A stretch of DNA of 64,000 nt from Paracoccus alkanivorans (GTDB lineage Bacteria > Pseudomonadota > Alphaproteobacteria > Rhodobacterales > Rhodobacteraceae): NCBI RefSeq assembly GCF_003697785.1, contig NZ_QOKZ01000011.1, positions 60,242-124,241 of the forward strand. Direction: 5' to 3'. The position numbers and the translations under genes were made by a program. Shown here piece by piece: positions 42,936 to 52,029 of the stretch. The first letter of the stretch is position 1. Each line of letters opens with the position of its first letter. The notes under the pieces are model-generated. The model worked only from the letters and a program-made list of their open reading frames with translations. It was not told the origin of the DNA and searched no databases.

Positions 42936-44087
42936 TTACCAGTTCGTGAAAGAGCCGTCCCTGCGGCGCAGATGCGGTGGTTCGGAATATTCGAAGATGG
43001 CGGCCTTGAGGTAATCCTCATTGACCTCGACACCCAGGCCAGGCGCCTCTGATACCATATAGTGGCTGCCTTCCATCTCTGTCTGGACAGGGAAGATCTC
43101 CCTGTTATCAAAACCCAGATCCTCCACGGGACTCATACGGCATTCGAGCCAGGAGAAATTCGGCACAACCGCACCCATGTGAACCGATGCGGCCGTACAG
43201 ATCGGTCCAAGCGGATTGTGCGGCATCAGGTCGACATAATGGGCTTCGCACCATCCGGCCACTTTCATGGCTTCGGTGAATCCGCCGACATTGCAGATGT
43301 CGATGCGGGCATACTGGAGGATGTCGCGCTCGAGATAGGGCATGAACTGCCATTTCGAGGAGAACTCCTCGCCGATCGCGAAAGGCACATCAGTCAAGCG
43401 ACGGAGCGATTCATAGGCTCCCGGCGCCTCGTCGCGGATCGGCTCTTCAAGAAAGTCGAGCGTCCCGGACCCCAGTTTCTGACAAAACGATGCGGCTTCG
43501 GCGACATTGAGGCGGTGATGATACTCAACGCCCAGAATGGCCGAATGACCAAGCTCGGCGCGCACGGCACGGATCCAGTCGACGGTCGCCGCGATCGATT
43601 CACGGGGTTCATAGACGGCCTCGGCCTCCTGGAAGCCGCCCAACAGGCGGATGCAATTCCAGCCGGCGTCAAACGCAACCCTTGCAGCTGCGACCATCTC
43701 GGGGCCAGGGTCGGCTGGAACCGTGGCAAAGGCCGGCACGCTCTGGCGTGCGCGCCCCCCCAAAAGCTGATAAACCGGAACGCCGAGTGCCTTGCCCTTG
43801 ATGTCGTAGCACGCGATATCGATGGCGGAAATGGCCGCTGACAAGACGCGCCCGCCTTCAAAATACTGGCTGCGATAGAGTTCCTGCCAGATTCCAGCAG
43901 CCTGCATCGGATCGCGGCCTATCAGAAATTCCGTGAAATGCTTGATGGCGCCGACGACGGCTTTCTCGCGAAAGGAAAGGCCGGATTCTCCCCAACCAAA
44001 GATACCCTCGTCAGTTTCGATCTTGACCAGTAGCTGGTTGCGAACGCCTACCCAGACCGGATAAGTTTTTATTGCCGTGATTTTCAT
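42936..44087 (-). CDS. enolase-superfamily dehydratase, galactonate-dehydratase-like
   Basis: A 383-residue mandelate-racemase-type enzyme close in length and layout to E. coli D-galactonate dehydratase DgoD. With an offset of five residues the DgoD active site maps to Glu188 (metal ligand, Asp in DgoD), His190, Glu214, Glu240 and His290 in MPHNPLGPICTAA. ICNVGGFTEAMKVA near 264 matches well. The Asp-to-Glu change in the first metal ligand is unusual. It should dehydrate a sugar acid to a 2-keto-3-deoxy acid. The start is MKITAIK. It is the last gene of the dctPQM operon, 52 bases after dctM, and so probably acts on the imported acid. The substrate is not determinable by eye. Confidence 0.82.
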   Translation of the reverse strand: MKITAIKTYPVWVGVRNQLLVKIETDEGIFGWGESGLSFREKAVVGAIKHFTEFLIGRDPMQAAGIWQELYRSQYFEGGRVLSAAISAIDIACYDIKGKALGVPVYQLLGGRARQSVPAFATVPADPGPEMVAAARVAFDAGWNCIRLLGGFQEAEAVYEPRESIAATVDWIRAVRAELGHSAILGVEYHHRLNVAEAASFCQKLGSGTLDFLEEPIRDEAPGAYESLRRLTDVPFAIGEEFSSKWQFMPYLERDILQYARIDICNVGGFTEAMKVAGWCEAHYVDLMPHNPLGPICTAASVHMGAVVPNFSWLECRMSPVEDLGFDNREIFPVQTEMEGSHYMVSEAPGLGVEVNEDYLKAAIFEYSEPPHLRRRDGSFTNW

Positions 44088-44139
44088 TGATGGATCTTCT
44101 GTTCTTCTTGTTTGGGAAATTGGCCCATACTCGGCTGGC

Positions 44140-45411
44140 TCAGTTGAGCAGTTCCGGAAGCCAGGTTGAAAGCTCGGGAACAAAAACCAAAAGCAGGATG
44201 GCCACGATCTGCGCGATGATGAATGGGAAAAGCGCCTTGAAAAGCGGTGAAAGGCCGATATTGCCGATCTTCATGAGCACGAACAACACAACGCCGAAAG
44301 GCGGTGTGATCAGCCCCATGGCCAAGGTTAGGATGATGACCATGGCAGCCTGAATGGGATCGATACCGAGTTGGGTGATCGTGGGCATGAGCAGCGGCAC
44401 GAAGATGATCAGCGCCGCTCCGATATCGAGAAACATGCCCAGAACCAACATCAGGACAACCACACCCAGAAGAAACAGGGTCGGGTCGCCGCCGAAGAAC
44501 GGTACCATCGCCGTAACGAGGCTGGAAATGCCCAGGAGGTTCAGCGCGTAGGACAATATCGCCGCTGCGGCGACCAGGAAATAAATGGTTGCGGTGACCC
44601 GCGCCGAGACCACGACTGCCCGCCATATATCGGTGATCGATATTGAACGGAAAACCACCAGGCCCAGAATAAGCGCTACAAATACCGCGATGCCGCCTCC
44701 CTCGGTGGCGGTAAAAGCGCCGGTGACCATGCCGCCCACGATGACGATGGGCAGAATGGCGACGATCGCGCTTTCAAGCAGCACGCGTGGCATATGCTTG
44801 CGCTCGACCACGATTGCGGACCTGGGCAGACCTTTGGTCATTGCAGTGATGAAAACCACAACAATGCAGGCCAGCCCCATGATCAGGCCCGGTATGACGC
44901 CTGCAAGAAACAGGTCGACGATGGAAAGCCCGGACACCGTTGCCATGATAATGGCAAGGCCCGACGGAGGAATGATGGGGCCAACGATCGAGGAGGATGC
45001 CGTGACGGCAGCGGCGTATTCCTTGGTGTAGCCCTCTTCGGGCATTACCTTGAGGAAAAACCGCCCCAGGGCACTTGCGTCTGCGACGGCGGATCCTGAT
45101 ACCCCTGCAAAGAGCACCGATGCGATGATGTTGGTATAGGCGGTGCCGCCGGGTATGCGGCCTGCCAGCAGCGACGTTGCGCGCACGATGCGGTCGGTGA
45201 TCCCGCTGATGTTCATGAGTTCCGCAGCCAGTATATAGAAGGGCACAGCCAGAAAGACGAAACTGTCTACACCACCGAAGAAGCGGGTGATGATCACCTG
45301 TGGTGGGATGCCGAATTGCCAGATGCCAAATGTCCCGGCCAATCCAAGGGCAAAGGCGATAGGGACACCGAGAACGAGCAGCGCAAAGGATATGGACGCA
45401 ATCCAGGCCAT
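44140..45411 (-). CDS. dctM: TRAP transporter large permease (DctM)
   Basis: A 423-residue DctM protein starting MAWIASISFALLVLGVPIAFALGLAG. Markers are AVPFYILAAELMNISG near 56, SSSIVGPIIPPSGLAIIMATVSG near 133 and the C-terminal ALIIFVPLLMPTITQLGIDP, with about 12 membrane helices. The frame is open far upstream but overlaps dctQ without similarity. It is the second of three DctM proteins in the window and differs throughout from the others, so they are separate systems. Sugar-acid import is inferred from the dehydratase gene that follows. Confidence 0.9.
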   Translation of the reverse strand: MAWIASISFALLVLGVPIAFALGLAGTFGIWQFGIPPQVIITRFFGGVDSFVFLAVPFYILAAELMNISGITDRIVRATSLLAGRIPGGTAYTNIIASVLFAGVSGSAVADASALGRFFLKVMPEEGYTKEYAAAVTASSSIVGPIIPPSGLAIIMATVSGLSIVDLFLAGVIPGLIMGLACIVVVFITAMTKGLPRSAIVVERKHMPRVLLESAIVAILPIVIVGGMVTGAFTATEGGGIAVFVALILGLVVFRSISITDIWRAVVVSARVTATIYFLVAAAAILSYALNLLGISSLVTAMVPFFGGDPTLFLLGVVVLMLVLGMFLDIGAALIIFVPLLMPTITQLGIDPIQAAMVIILTLAMGLITPPFGVVLFVLMKIGNIGLSPLFKALFPFIIAQIVAILLLVFVPELSTWLPELLN

Positions 45412-45446
45412 TGGATCACCTTCTCGAAAGAGTTGAAAGCATGACG

Positions 45447-45938
45447 CTAGAGACGCTCGGGTTCGGCATTGGCAGATGCAAAGCCAGAGATCGCGCACAG
45501 TACGATCTGGACGAGCATGAGCAGGGCGCCCATCGGGATTGCGAAATAGACCCAGAACATCGACAGGCCCGAGGCTGCCGCTGTCTGCTTCATGTTGCTC
45601 ATGGCTGCCGGCCAACCATAATAGACCAAAAGCACGCAGAACAATCCGCCAATGATATAGGTCGCCGTCAGCACCAGGTGACGCCGGTGCGGTGCGAGAA
45701 GCTCGCCGATATTTTCCACGGCCATGTGCTCGGCATAATAAATGGACGCAGTGCCGCCCAGCATCATCACCCAGATCATGGAATAGCGCATGATTTCTTC
45801 TCCCCAGGGAATCGAGGAACCCATGAGGTACCGGCCGAACACTTGCGAGAAATTGAGACCGCAAACGAAAACGAAGATTGCTGCAGCGCTCCACTGGCAG
45901 ATCAGGGCCAGCCCTTTCGACAGGTTCTTTACCGGCAT
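45447..45938 (-). CDS. dctQ: TRAP transporter small permease (DctQ)
   Basis: A 163-residue protein with four hydrophobic segments and the DctQ core QVFGRYLMGSSIPWGEEIMRYSMIWVMMLGG, followed by EHMAVENI. The ATG of MPVKNLSKG is preferred over an upstream one because the conserved region begins soon after. It lies between dctP and dctM of the GntR-linked operon. Confidence 0.88.
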   Translation of the reverse strand: MPVKNLSKGLALICQWSAAAIFVFVCGLNFSQVFGRYLMGSSIPWGEEIMRYSMIWVMMLGGTASIYYAEHMAVENIGELLAPHRRHLVLTATYIIGGLFCVLLVYYGWPAAMSNMKQTAAASGLSMFWVYFAIPMGALLMLVQIVLCAISGFASANAEPERL

Positions 45939-45995
45939 TGAAATCTCCGCTGGATCATGATGGATCGGCCCGTTGAAGCAGGGCGGCACATTGTT

Positions 45996-47018
45996 CTATT
46001 CGCCGTAGACCGAGGCTTCGGCGGCTTTCACAGCAGCTTCAATGCGATCAAGAACGTCCTCGCCGACCTCACCGAGGATGAACTCCCGCACCGGCTGATA
46101 GACAGCTTCCCGGAACATGGACTTTTCTTCGGGCGAGGAAATATGGACCTCGACGCCCATCGACCGAATTTTCTCGATCGCGGCCCAGTCACCCGTGGTC
46201 TTTTCCACATTCTCGACGGCAGCCAGAACGCGGGCGCCGTCGGCAACGATCTGCTGATGCTCGGGTGAAAGCGAGGTGAACCATTCGTCATTGGCAACGA
46301 CGATATGCAGGCCGAAAACATGCTCGTTGAGGGTCATGTATTGTGCCACTTCGGCAGCGCCACCCGAGAGATGCACCGATGGCGGGCTTTCCAGACCGTC
46401 CACCACCCCCTGCTGTAAAGCCATAGTCGCTTCGGAGCCAGCGATCGGAGTGGGATCAGCACCAAGCGCAGACACCATTTCCATATATACCGGGCTCTCC
46501 ATGGTGCGGATCTTCATCCCCGCCATGTCTTGCGGGGTCTGGATGAGACGGTCATTGTTAAGGAACGACCGGAATCCGTTTTGAGAAAAGGCCAGTGCGC
46601 GGATACCAGTCTGTTCGCGAATATCTTCAAGCATCCACTGGCCGAATTCGCCACTCATCACTTCCCAGGCCACTGGCGCCGAAGAAAAGAGATATGGCAT
46701 GGACCAGGCCTGGATCGGAGCATAAAAGCCGGCAAAAGCGCCATCGGATGGCAGGGTCATGTGCAAGGTGCCCTGCTGGACCATCTCGGTGGTGTCACGG
46801 ACCGAGCCGAGTTGATTGCCGGGGAAGATTCGGACGGTCAGTTCGCCGCCGCTCTTGTTCTCGACATATTCCTTGAACGCGGTGACCGCGTTGAATTCGG
46901 GATTGTCGCCTTCATACATTTCCAGCGCGAAGCGGATTTCCTCACCCAGTGCCACCGGAGCGATGGCAAACGACGCCGTGGTCAGAAGACTCACGGATAG
47001 CGCGCGGATCATAGACAT
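45996..47018 (-). CDS. dctP: TRAP transporter solute-binding protein (DctP)
   Basis: A 340-residue binding protein with a signal peptide (MSMIRALSVSLLTTASFAIAPVALG). The DctP core includes NPEFNAVTAFKEYVENKSGGELTVRIFPGNQLGSVRDTTEMVQQGTLHM and the ligand Arg region MKIRTMESPVYMEMVSALGADPTPI, then QQGVVDGLESPP. GGGAGGAAAAT precedes the ATG. First gene of dctPQM plus dehydratase; divergent from the GntR regulator across an A+T-rich promoter. Confidence 0.9.
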   Translation of the reverse strand: MSMIRALSVSLLTTASFAIAPVALGEEIRFALEMYEGDNPEFNAVTAFKEYVENKSGGELTVRIFPGNQLGSVRDTTEMVQQGTLHMTLPSDGAFAGFYAPIQAWSMPYLFSSAPVAWEVMSGEFGQWMLEDIREQTGIRALAFSQNGFRSFLNNDRLIQTPQDMAGMKIRTMESPVYMEMVSALGADPTPIAGSEATMALQQGVVDGLESPPSVHLSGGAAEVAQYMTLNEHVFGLHIVVANDEWFTSLSPEHQQIVADGARVLAAVENVEKTTGDWAAIEKIRSMGVEVHISSPEEKSMFREAVYQPVREFILGEVGEDVLDRIEAAVKAAEASVYGE

Positions 47019-47084
47019 ATTTTCCTCCCATCCCTTAATTATTAATGGTCAATTACATTTAAATTATACAAAGTCAATGATCGA

Positions 47085-47095
47085 TTGTATGACAA
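47085..47095. promoter_or_regulatory. FadR/GntR-type operator candidate
   Basis: TTGTATGACAA is a perfect 4+3+4 palindrome fitting the GT-N3-AC pattern of FadR-subfamily GntR operators. It lies in the A+T-rich divergent region between the TRAP operon and the GntR gene. A related ATACAA at 47066-47071 pairs with the TTGTAT of this site. Confidence 0.55.
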
Positions 47096-47141
47096 GAAAT
47101 TTGCATCTAGACTCCAACAGACTGTCAGAAGGAGTGCGTCG

Positions 47142-47816
47142 GTGAGTGAAGTTCAGGCGTCGAGCGAGCGCAGAGTGTTTCGACCCCGGCCCCGGTTGGG
47201 ACTGGCCGAATTGATGCGCGAAGATATCGTCTCGGGGGTTTTACCGGCCGGCAGCTTGCTTAAAACCAGCGAACTTTCAAAGCGTTACGGGGTCAGTACC
47301 AATCCGATACGCGAAGCATTGCACCAACTTGGCGGGGAAGGCTTCGTTGTCTTGTCGCGTAATCGCAGCGCGCAGGTGCGGAGCCTTGATGAAACCTTCG
47401 TGCGCAATATCTTTGACATTCGCACCCTCATCGAGCCCTACCTGATCCGGGTATTTGTGGAACAGGCCCGTGAGGAAGACCTCGAACGGGCCCGTGCGGT
47501 CCAACATCAGCTTGAGCTCTCCCACGGCGACCAGGTCGAGTGGGACAATTTGGACGAGGAATTCCACGGCATCATGTACAAGCGCCACTTCAATGGCGAG
47601 GCGCGTGCCATTCGCCAACGTCATGGCGAGGTGGTGAGGGCGCTTGCCCGGCGCTACCCGATCAGTTCCGCCCGTCGCGCAACCGTGCTCAAGGATCATT
47701 GGGATATTATCGAAGCTGTCGAAGCGCATGATGCGGATCGCGCGGCTCAAGTCGTCGAACGCCATGCCCGCGGCGCCGAACGTCATCTTCTGCTCAGGAT
47801 GCGGGAAGGCCAATGA
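47142..47816 (+). CDS. GntR-family transcriptional regulator (FadR/FCD type)
   Basis: A 224-residue GntR protein. The winged helix is at about 18-80 (GLAELMREDIVSGVLPAGSLLKTSELSKRYGVSTNPIREALHQLGGEGFV) and the all-helical FCD effector domain, about 95-215, has metal-ligand-type residues in DEEFHGIMY and DHWDIIEAVEAHDADRA. The start is the GTG of VSEVQAS, eight bases after AGAAGGAG; an upstream ATG has no ribosome site. It is divergent from dctPQM plus the dehydratase. FCD regulators often respond to the carboxylate being catabolised. Confidence 0.88.
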   Translation: MSEVQASSERRVFRPRPRLGLAELMREDIVSGVLPAGSLLKTSELSKRYGVSTNPIREALHQLGGEGFVVLSRNRSAQVRSLDETFVRNIFDIRTLIEPYLIRVFVEQAREEDLERARAVQHQLELSHGDQVEWDNLDEEFHGIMYKRHFNGEARAIRQRHGEVVRALARRYPISSARRATVLKDHWDIIEAVEAHDADRAAQVVERHARGAERHLLLRMREGQ

Positions 47817-48022
47817 TTGACTCGTCTGACCACTGAGCATCCGCGATCGGCGTGCCCTCCGATAGCCGGCGTTCTGCACGGTGCCTTGTCGCCTCTCGCA
47901 TGATGGGACTCCTTATGAAGCACTGTCCTGCAATTACTTGATAAATGTGCGGATACCGAGGGCGGGCGTGACCGATCAGGTCGTGGACGGGTTCGATCGT
48001 CTTGACCGATGGATCCCGTTGG

Positions 48023-48232
48023 TTATGCGTTGCGAAAGCCCTCCGGTATCGTGAAAAGCTCATCCGCACGGTAATAGCCGCCGTCTTTCACCTCCTCGAT
48101 CAGGACCATGGTGTGCGGCCGGGCCGCTTCGGAAAAATATTCCACCATAAGTTCGGTCACACGATGGCCGATCTCGGATTTCTGTTCGGCGCTCAGGCCG
48201 GCTTCGGGAGTCTTGATGTTTACGAAAGGCAT
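48023..48232 (-). CDS. tautomerase family protein (4-oxalocrotonate-tautomerase-like)
   Basis: A 69-residue protein beginning MPFVNIKTPEAGLSAEQKSEI. After removal of Met the N-terminal Pro is the catalytic base in this superfamily. MVLIEEVKDGGYYRADEL in the second half fits the beta-alpha-beta unit. It lies 82 bases downstream of the SDR gene on the same strand, so it may be the second gene of the LysR-controlled pair. Substrate unknown. Confidence 0.8.
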   Translation of the reverse strand: MPFVNIKTPEAGLSAEQKSEIGHRVTELMVEYFSEAARPHTMVLIEEVKDGGYYRADELFTIPEGFRNA

Positions 48233-48314
48233 GTGCCTGTTTCCTTTTTCAGGTTCTCGGGAAAAGTGATGGCGCCGGTCCTGTCAGGCATTCCGGCGAT
48301 CGTCGGAGGCGCCG

Positions 48315-49052
48315 TCAGACGACGCCCCCGTTGGCTCGGATGACCTGCCCGCTGATCCATGCCGCTTCTGTGCCGCTAAGAAATCTCACGACACGGGCGA
48401 TATCCTCAGGCGTGCCGAGCCGTCCGAAGGGGTTCATCCCCTCGATCTGCGCAACCAGCGCATCGCTCTTGCCGCGCAGGAAGAAATCGGTTGCCACGGG
48501 ACCGGGCGCGACAGCGTTGACCGTGATCCCCTTGGGTCCCAGTTCCTTGGCCAGCACATGGGTCAGCGCTTCGATCCCCGCCTTCGTCGCGGCATAAAGA
48601 CCATAACCCGGCTGGTAGAGCCCAACCACGGACGAGGACAGCGACACGATCCGACCGCCTTCGGGCAGCCGCCGGGCGGCTTCCCTCATCAGGCGAACGG
48701 GTGCGGCGAGGTTGAGCGAGACATGAGCGTCCAGCATGGCGTCATCGCTCTCTCCGAGCGAGGAAAGCTGCATCATCCCGGCGTTGTTCACGAGGATGTC
48801 GATCCCGCCGAATGCCGCTTCGGCCGCATCGAAAAGGACGCACGGCGCGGCCGGATCGGTAAGATCGGCCTGGATTGCTTGCGCCTGCCCGCCCGCGGCC
48901 CGGATCTCGGCAACGATGCGTTCCGCCGCGTCCGGGCTGTTTGCATAGTTGACCGCCACCGCAATATCGTCTTTCGCGAGCTGCCGGGCGATCTCTGCGC
49001 CGATTCCGCGGGAGGCACCGGTGATGATGGCGGTTCTTTGTCGATCTGACAT
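48315..49052 (-). CDS. SDR-family oxidoreductase
   Basis: A 245-residue classical short-chain dehydrogenase: TGASRGIG near 11, NNAGMM near 89, the Ser in SLSSSVVG near 139, YGLYAATKAG near 151 (YxxxK) and the C-terminal WISGQVIRANGG. The start MSDRQRT is preceded by GGAGAGAATC; sequence further upstream in frame lies in the divergent promoter. No signal peptide, unlike the other SDR in this window. It is divergent from a LysR gene. Confidence 0.9.
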   Translation of the reverse strand: MSDRQRTAIITGASRGIGAEIARQLAKDDIAVAVNYANSPDAAERIVAEIRAAGGQAQAIQADLTDPAAPCVLFDAAEAAFGGIDILVNNAGMMQLSSLGESDDAMLDAHVSLNLAAPVRLMREAARRLPEGGRIVSLSSSVVGLYQPGYGLYAATKAGIEALTHVLAKELGPKGITVNAVAPGPVATDFFLRGKSDALVAQIEGMNPFGRLGTPEDIARVVRFLSGTEAAWISGQVIRANGGVV

Positions 49053-49149
49053 GATTCTCTCCATTTTCCGTCTGACTGACAAATGGAGGAAGTCGTTAAT
49101 TCGAACAATTATCCAGATTTTGACATGACAATTCATTCTGCGCTAACAA

Positions 49150-50043
49150 ATGGCCATGGATCGTCTGGACCGCCTCGAACTTTTTGCGCGCATCGTCGAA
49201 GGGGGCAGTTTTGCCCGGGCCGCGCGGGAGCTTCGCGTGGCGCGATCCTCGGCGACCAATGCTATCAAGGATCTGGAACGTGAGACCGGGGTTCGCCTTC
49301 TGGCACGCACCACGCGCCACGTGACGCCGACACCGGAGGGGACGGAGTTTTATCGCCGCGCCCGGATGATCCTGGCCGAGGTTGAGGATGCCGTCGGCCA
49401 CTTCTCCGGCAGCCCTTCCGGACATTTGCGGATCGAGGCACCGGGCCTGCTGACCCGAACTTTCATCGTGCCGCGCCTGCCGGAGTTCCTCGATCGTTTC
49501 CCGGGCCTGACCATCTCGTTCACGCAGAGCGACCGGCTGGTCGATATCGTGCGCGAAGGGGTGGACTGCGCGATCCGCGCGGGACAGCCACAGGACAGCA
49601 GCCTGCACATGCGTAGGCTGGGTGCGCTGCCGGAGGTCACCTGTGCCAGCCCCGCCTACCTGTCCCGCTACGGCACACCGAAAGGCATCGACGATCTGGA
49701 GGGGCATCGCATGGTAGGCTTCCTGTCCTCCCGCACAGGTGAGGTGATGCCGCTTGAGTTCACGGATGGGGGCAGGATCACGACGAAGGCCCTGCCTACC
49801 ATCGTGTCGACCGACAATTCCGACACCGCCGCCGCGCTCGCACGGCAGGGAATGGGGCTGATCCAGGCTCCGCGCTACCGCTTTGCCGCCGACTTTGCCA
49901 ATGGCACGCTGGTCGAGGTCTTGGCCGCGACCCCGCCTGAACCTCTACCCCTCAACGCCATACACGCAGGAGGCCGGGTCCTTTCCCAACGACTGGAAGT
50001 GTTCCTGGATTGGGTAAAGGGCATTTTTGCCAGCCTCGAATGA
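49150..50043 (+). CDS. LysR-family transcriptional regulator
   Basis: A 297-residue LysR protein with the DNA-binding domain at about 3-62 (DRLDRLELFARIVEGGSFARAARELRVARSSATNAIKDLERETG) followed by a standard effector domain. It is divergent from the SDR and tautomerase genes across about 97 bases and probably controls them. A second ATG six bases in is equally possible as the start. Confidence 0.9.
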   Translation: MAMDRLDRLELFARIVEGGSFARAARELRVARSSATNAIKDLERETGVRLLARTTRHVTPTPEGTEFYRRARMILAEVEDAVGHFSGSPSGHLRIEAPGLLTRTFIVPRLPEFLDRFPGLTISFTQSDRLVDIVREGVDCAIRAGQPQDSSLHMRRLGALPEVTCASPAYLSRYGTPKGIDDLEGHRMVGFLSSRTGEVMPLEFTDGGRITTKALPTIVSTDNSDTAAALARQGMGLIQAPRYRFAADFANGTLVEVLAATPPEPLPLNAIHAGGRVLSQRLEVFLDWVKGIFASLE

Positions 50044-50114
50044 CCGTCCGTAAGGTTCGCGTTGTGTTGAAATACAGCAGGTGCACATTTCCTGACATGT
50101 TGGCGTATCCCGGC

Positions 50115-51431
50115 CTAACCGTTACCCATCAATTCGGGCAGGAAAGTCGTGATCCCGGGGAAAACCACGCAGATCAGAAGCCCCGCCACCTGCAGCAGAA
50201 AGAACGGGACGATGCCGCGATAAACCACCGCCATCGAGGTTTCCGCGGGCAGCGTGCTCTTTATGTAGAACAGCGTGTAGCCGAAAGGCGGGCTGATATA
50301 ACCCATCTGGATGGTCAGCGCATAGAGAACGCCGAACCAGATCTCGTCAAAGCCCAGGAAGCGGACAACCGGCAGGAAAACCGGGACTGTCAACAGGATG
50401 ATGCCGATCTCGTCCAGCACCGTGCCCAGAAAGATCAGGATCAGCATCATCACCGCCAGCACCAGGTAAGGGCTCACCTCAAGCGCACGGATCGCTCCCA
50501 GCAAGGCATCCGCCCCGCCGAGCCCCGTGAATATCGCGACATAGGCCTTGGCGCCGATGGTGATCCACAGGATCATGGCCGTGGCCTTGAGCGTGACCGC
50601 GCAGCTTTCCGAGATATTCGCCCAGGTCAGGCTGCGCCGCATCAAAGCCGCAGCCGCCGCACCAAGCACCCCGACAGAGGCGGCCTCGGTCGGGGTGGCG
50701 ATGCCGAAGAAGATGGAGCCCAGCACCATGACCACGATCAGCGCCGGCAGCACCAGCGACCGGAGGGAGAGCAGCCTGTCGCGCAGGCTGGCCCTTTCGG
50801 TGCCGCTGACATCGGGAACCAGCCCGGGCCGGAACCATGACACGATCAGGATGTAGCAGATATAGAGGCCCGCCAGCATCATGCCCGGCACGATGCCCGC
50901 GATCAGCATCTTGCCTATCGAAACCTGCGCCGTCACCGAATAGACGATCGTAAGGATCGAAGGCGGGATCAGGATGCCCAGGGTGCCGGACGCGCAGATC
51001 GTCCCCGTCGCGAGCCGCGCGTCATAGCCGCGCTTGAGCATTTCCGGCAATGCGAGGATGCCCATCGCGGTCACTGCCGCGCCCACCACACCCGTCATGG
51101 CGGCCATCAGCACGCAGATCACCACCGTCCCGATCGCCAGACCGCCCCGAAGGCGGCCGAACCACAGCTCCATCGCGCGGTACAGATCGTTGATGATGCC
51201 CGATTTCTGCAGCAATACCGCCATGAAGATGTAAAGCGGAATGGCCAGCAGCGCCTCGGACCGCATGGTGTCGAATATCTGCAAGACCAGGATGATCAGC
51301 GCGCCGGGATCCCAGAACAGCACCGTGAACAGCACCGACAGGCCGCCAAGCACGAAGGCCACCGGCAGACCGGTCAGCAGAAACGCGGTCAGGCCGGCGA
51401 ACATGAAGAACAGGATGCCCGTGGAACTCAT
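50115..51431 (-). CDS. dctM: TRAP transporter large permease (DctM)
   Basis: A 438-residue DctM protein with about 12 hydrophobic segments: AIPLYIFMAVLLQKSGIIND near 58, CASGTLGILIPPSILTIVYSV near 146, GTVLDEIGIILLTVPVFLPVV near 345. It overlaps the small permease gene by four bases. It belongs to the operon starting with HMG-CoA reductase, so mevalonate or a related acid is the inferred substrate. Confidence 0.9.
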   Translation of the reverse strand: MSSTGILFFMFAGLTAFLLTGLPVAFVLGGLSVLFTVLFWDPGALIILVLQIFDTMRSEALLAIPLYIFMAVLLQKSGIINDLYRAMELWFGRLRGGLAIGTVVICVLMAAMTGVVGAAVTAMGILALPEMLKRGYDARLATGTICASGTLGILIPPSILTIVYSVTAQVSIGKMLIAGIVPGMMLAGLYICYILIVSWFRPGLVPDVSGTERASLRDRLLSLRSLVLPALIVVMVLGSIFFGIATPTEAASVGVLGAAAAALMRRSLTWANISESCAVTLKATAMILWITIGAKAYVAIFTGLGGADALLGAIRALEVSPYLVLAVMMLILIFLGTVLDEIGIILLTVPVFLPVVRFLGFDEIWFGVLYALTIQMGYISPPFGYTLFYIKSTLPAETSMAVVYRGIVPFFLLQVAGLLICVVFPGITTFLPELMGNG

Positions 51432-51964
51432 AGGATTTCCCCCGCGTCCTCTTGCCGTGGGGGTCTTGCCTCATCACCGGTCAAGAGCCGCAGCCATTCG
51501 GCAAGCGCCTGCAGGAACAGCAGGATCAGCGCCAGCGGGATCACGAATTTCACCGGCCAGATCACCGGGTTCCACGAGGTGTAGGAGGTCTCGCCCAGCT
51601 GGAAGGACTGCATCGCGAATGGCCATGAATAGTAAAGCAGGATCAGCGCGAAGACCGCGATGACCGGATAGTTGACGAGATCGAAGATCCGGTTCGCGCG
51701 AGGAGAGGAGGCGCGCCGCAGCAAGTCGAGATTCACATGTCCGCCGATATGCAGAAGATAGGGGCCACCCAGCAGGAAATACGGCCCGAACAGCAGGGTC
51801 GCCAGTTCGAGCCCCCATTCCGATGGCCGGTTGAAACCGTATCTGGAGATGACAGCGTAAAGCATCGCCGGCACGATCAGCAGGATGACAAACCCGGCAC
51901 CCTTGAACAGCCAGCGGTTCACCAGGGTGACAAGTTCTATGAAGGTAACGGCGAGATGATGCAT
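51428..51964 (-). CDS. dctQ: TRAP transporter small permease (DctQ)
   Basis: About 178 residues with four membrane segments and the DctQ core ISRYGFNRPSEWGLELATLLFGPYFLLGGPYLLHIGGHVNLDLL. The ATG of MHHLAVTF has AGGA upstream; an ATG 24 bases earlier has no ribosome site. It lies between dctP and dctM of the HMG-CoA reductase operon. Confidence 0.87.
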   Translation of the reverse strand: MHHLAVTFIELVTLVNRWLFKGAGFVILLIVPAMLYAVISRYGFNRPSEWGLELATLLFGPYFLLGGPYLLHIGGHVNLDLLRRASSPRANRIFDLVNYPVIAVFALILLYYSWPFAMQSFQLGETSYTSWNPVIWPVKFVIPLALILLFLQALAEWLRLLTGDEARPPRQEDAGEIL

Positions 51965-52029
51965 GGCACTGATCCTGCATTGACTCATCGGCCGAGCGTC
52001 CCGCTTCGCCGATGATTGCTGTGGAGCGG

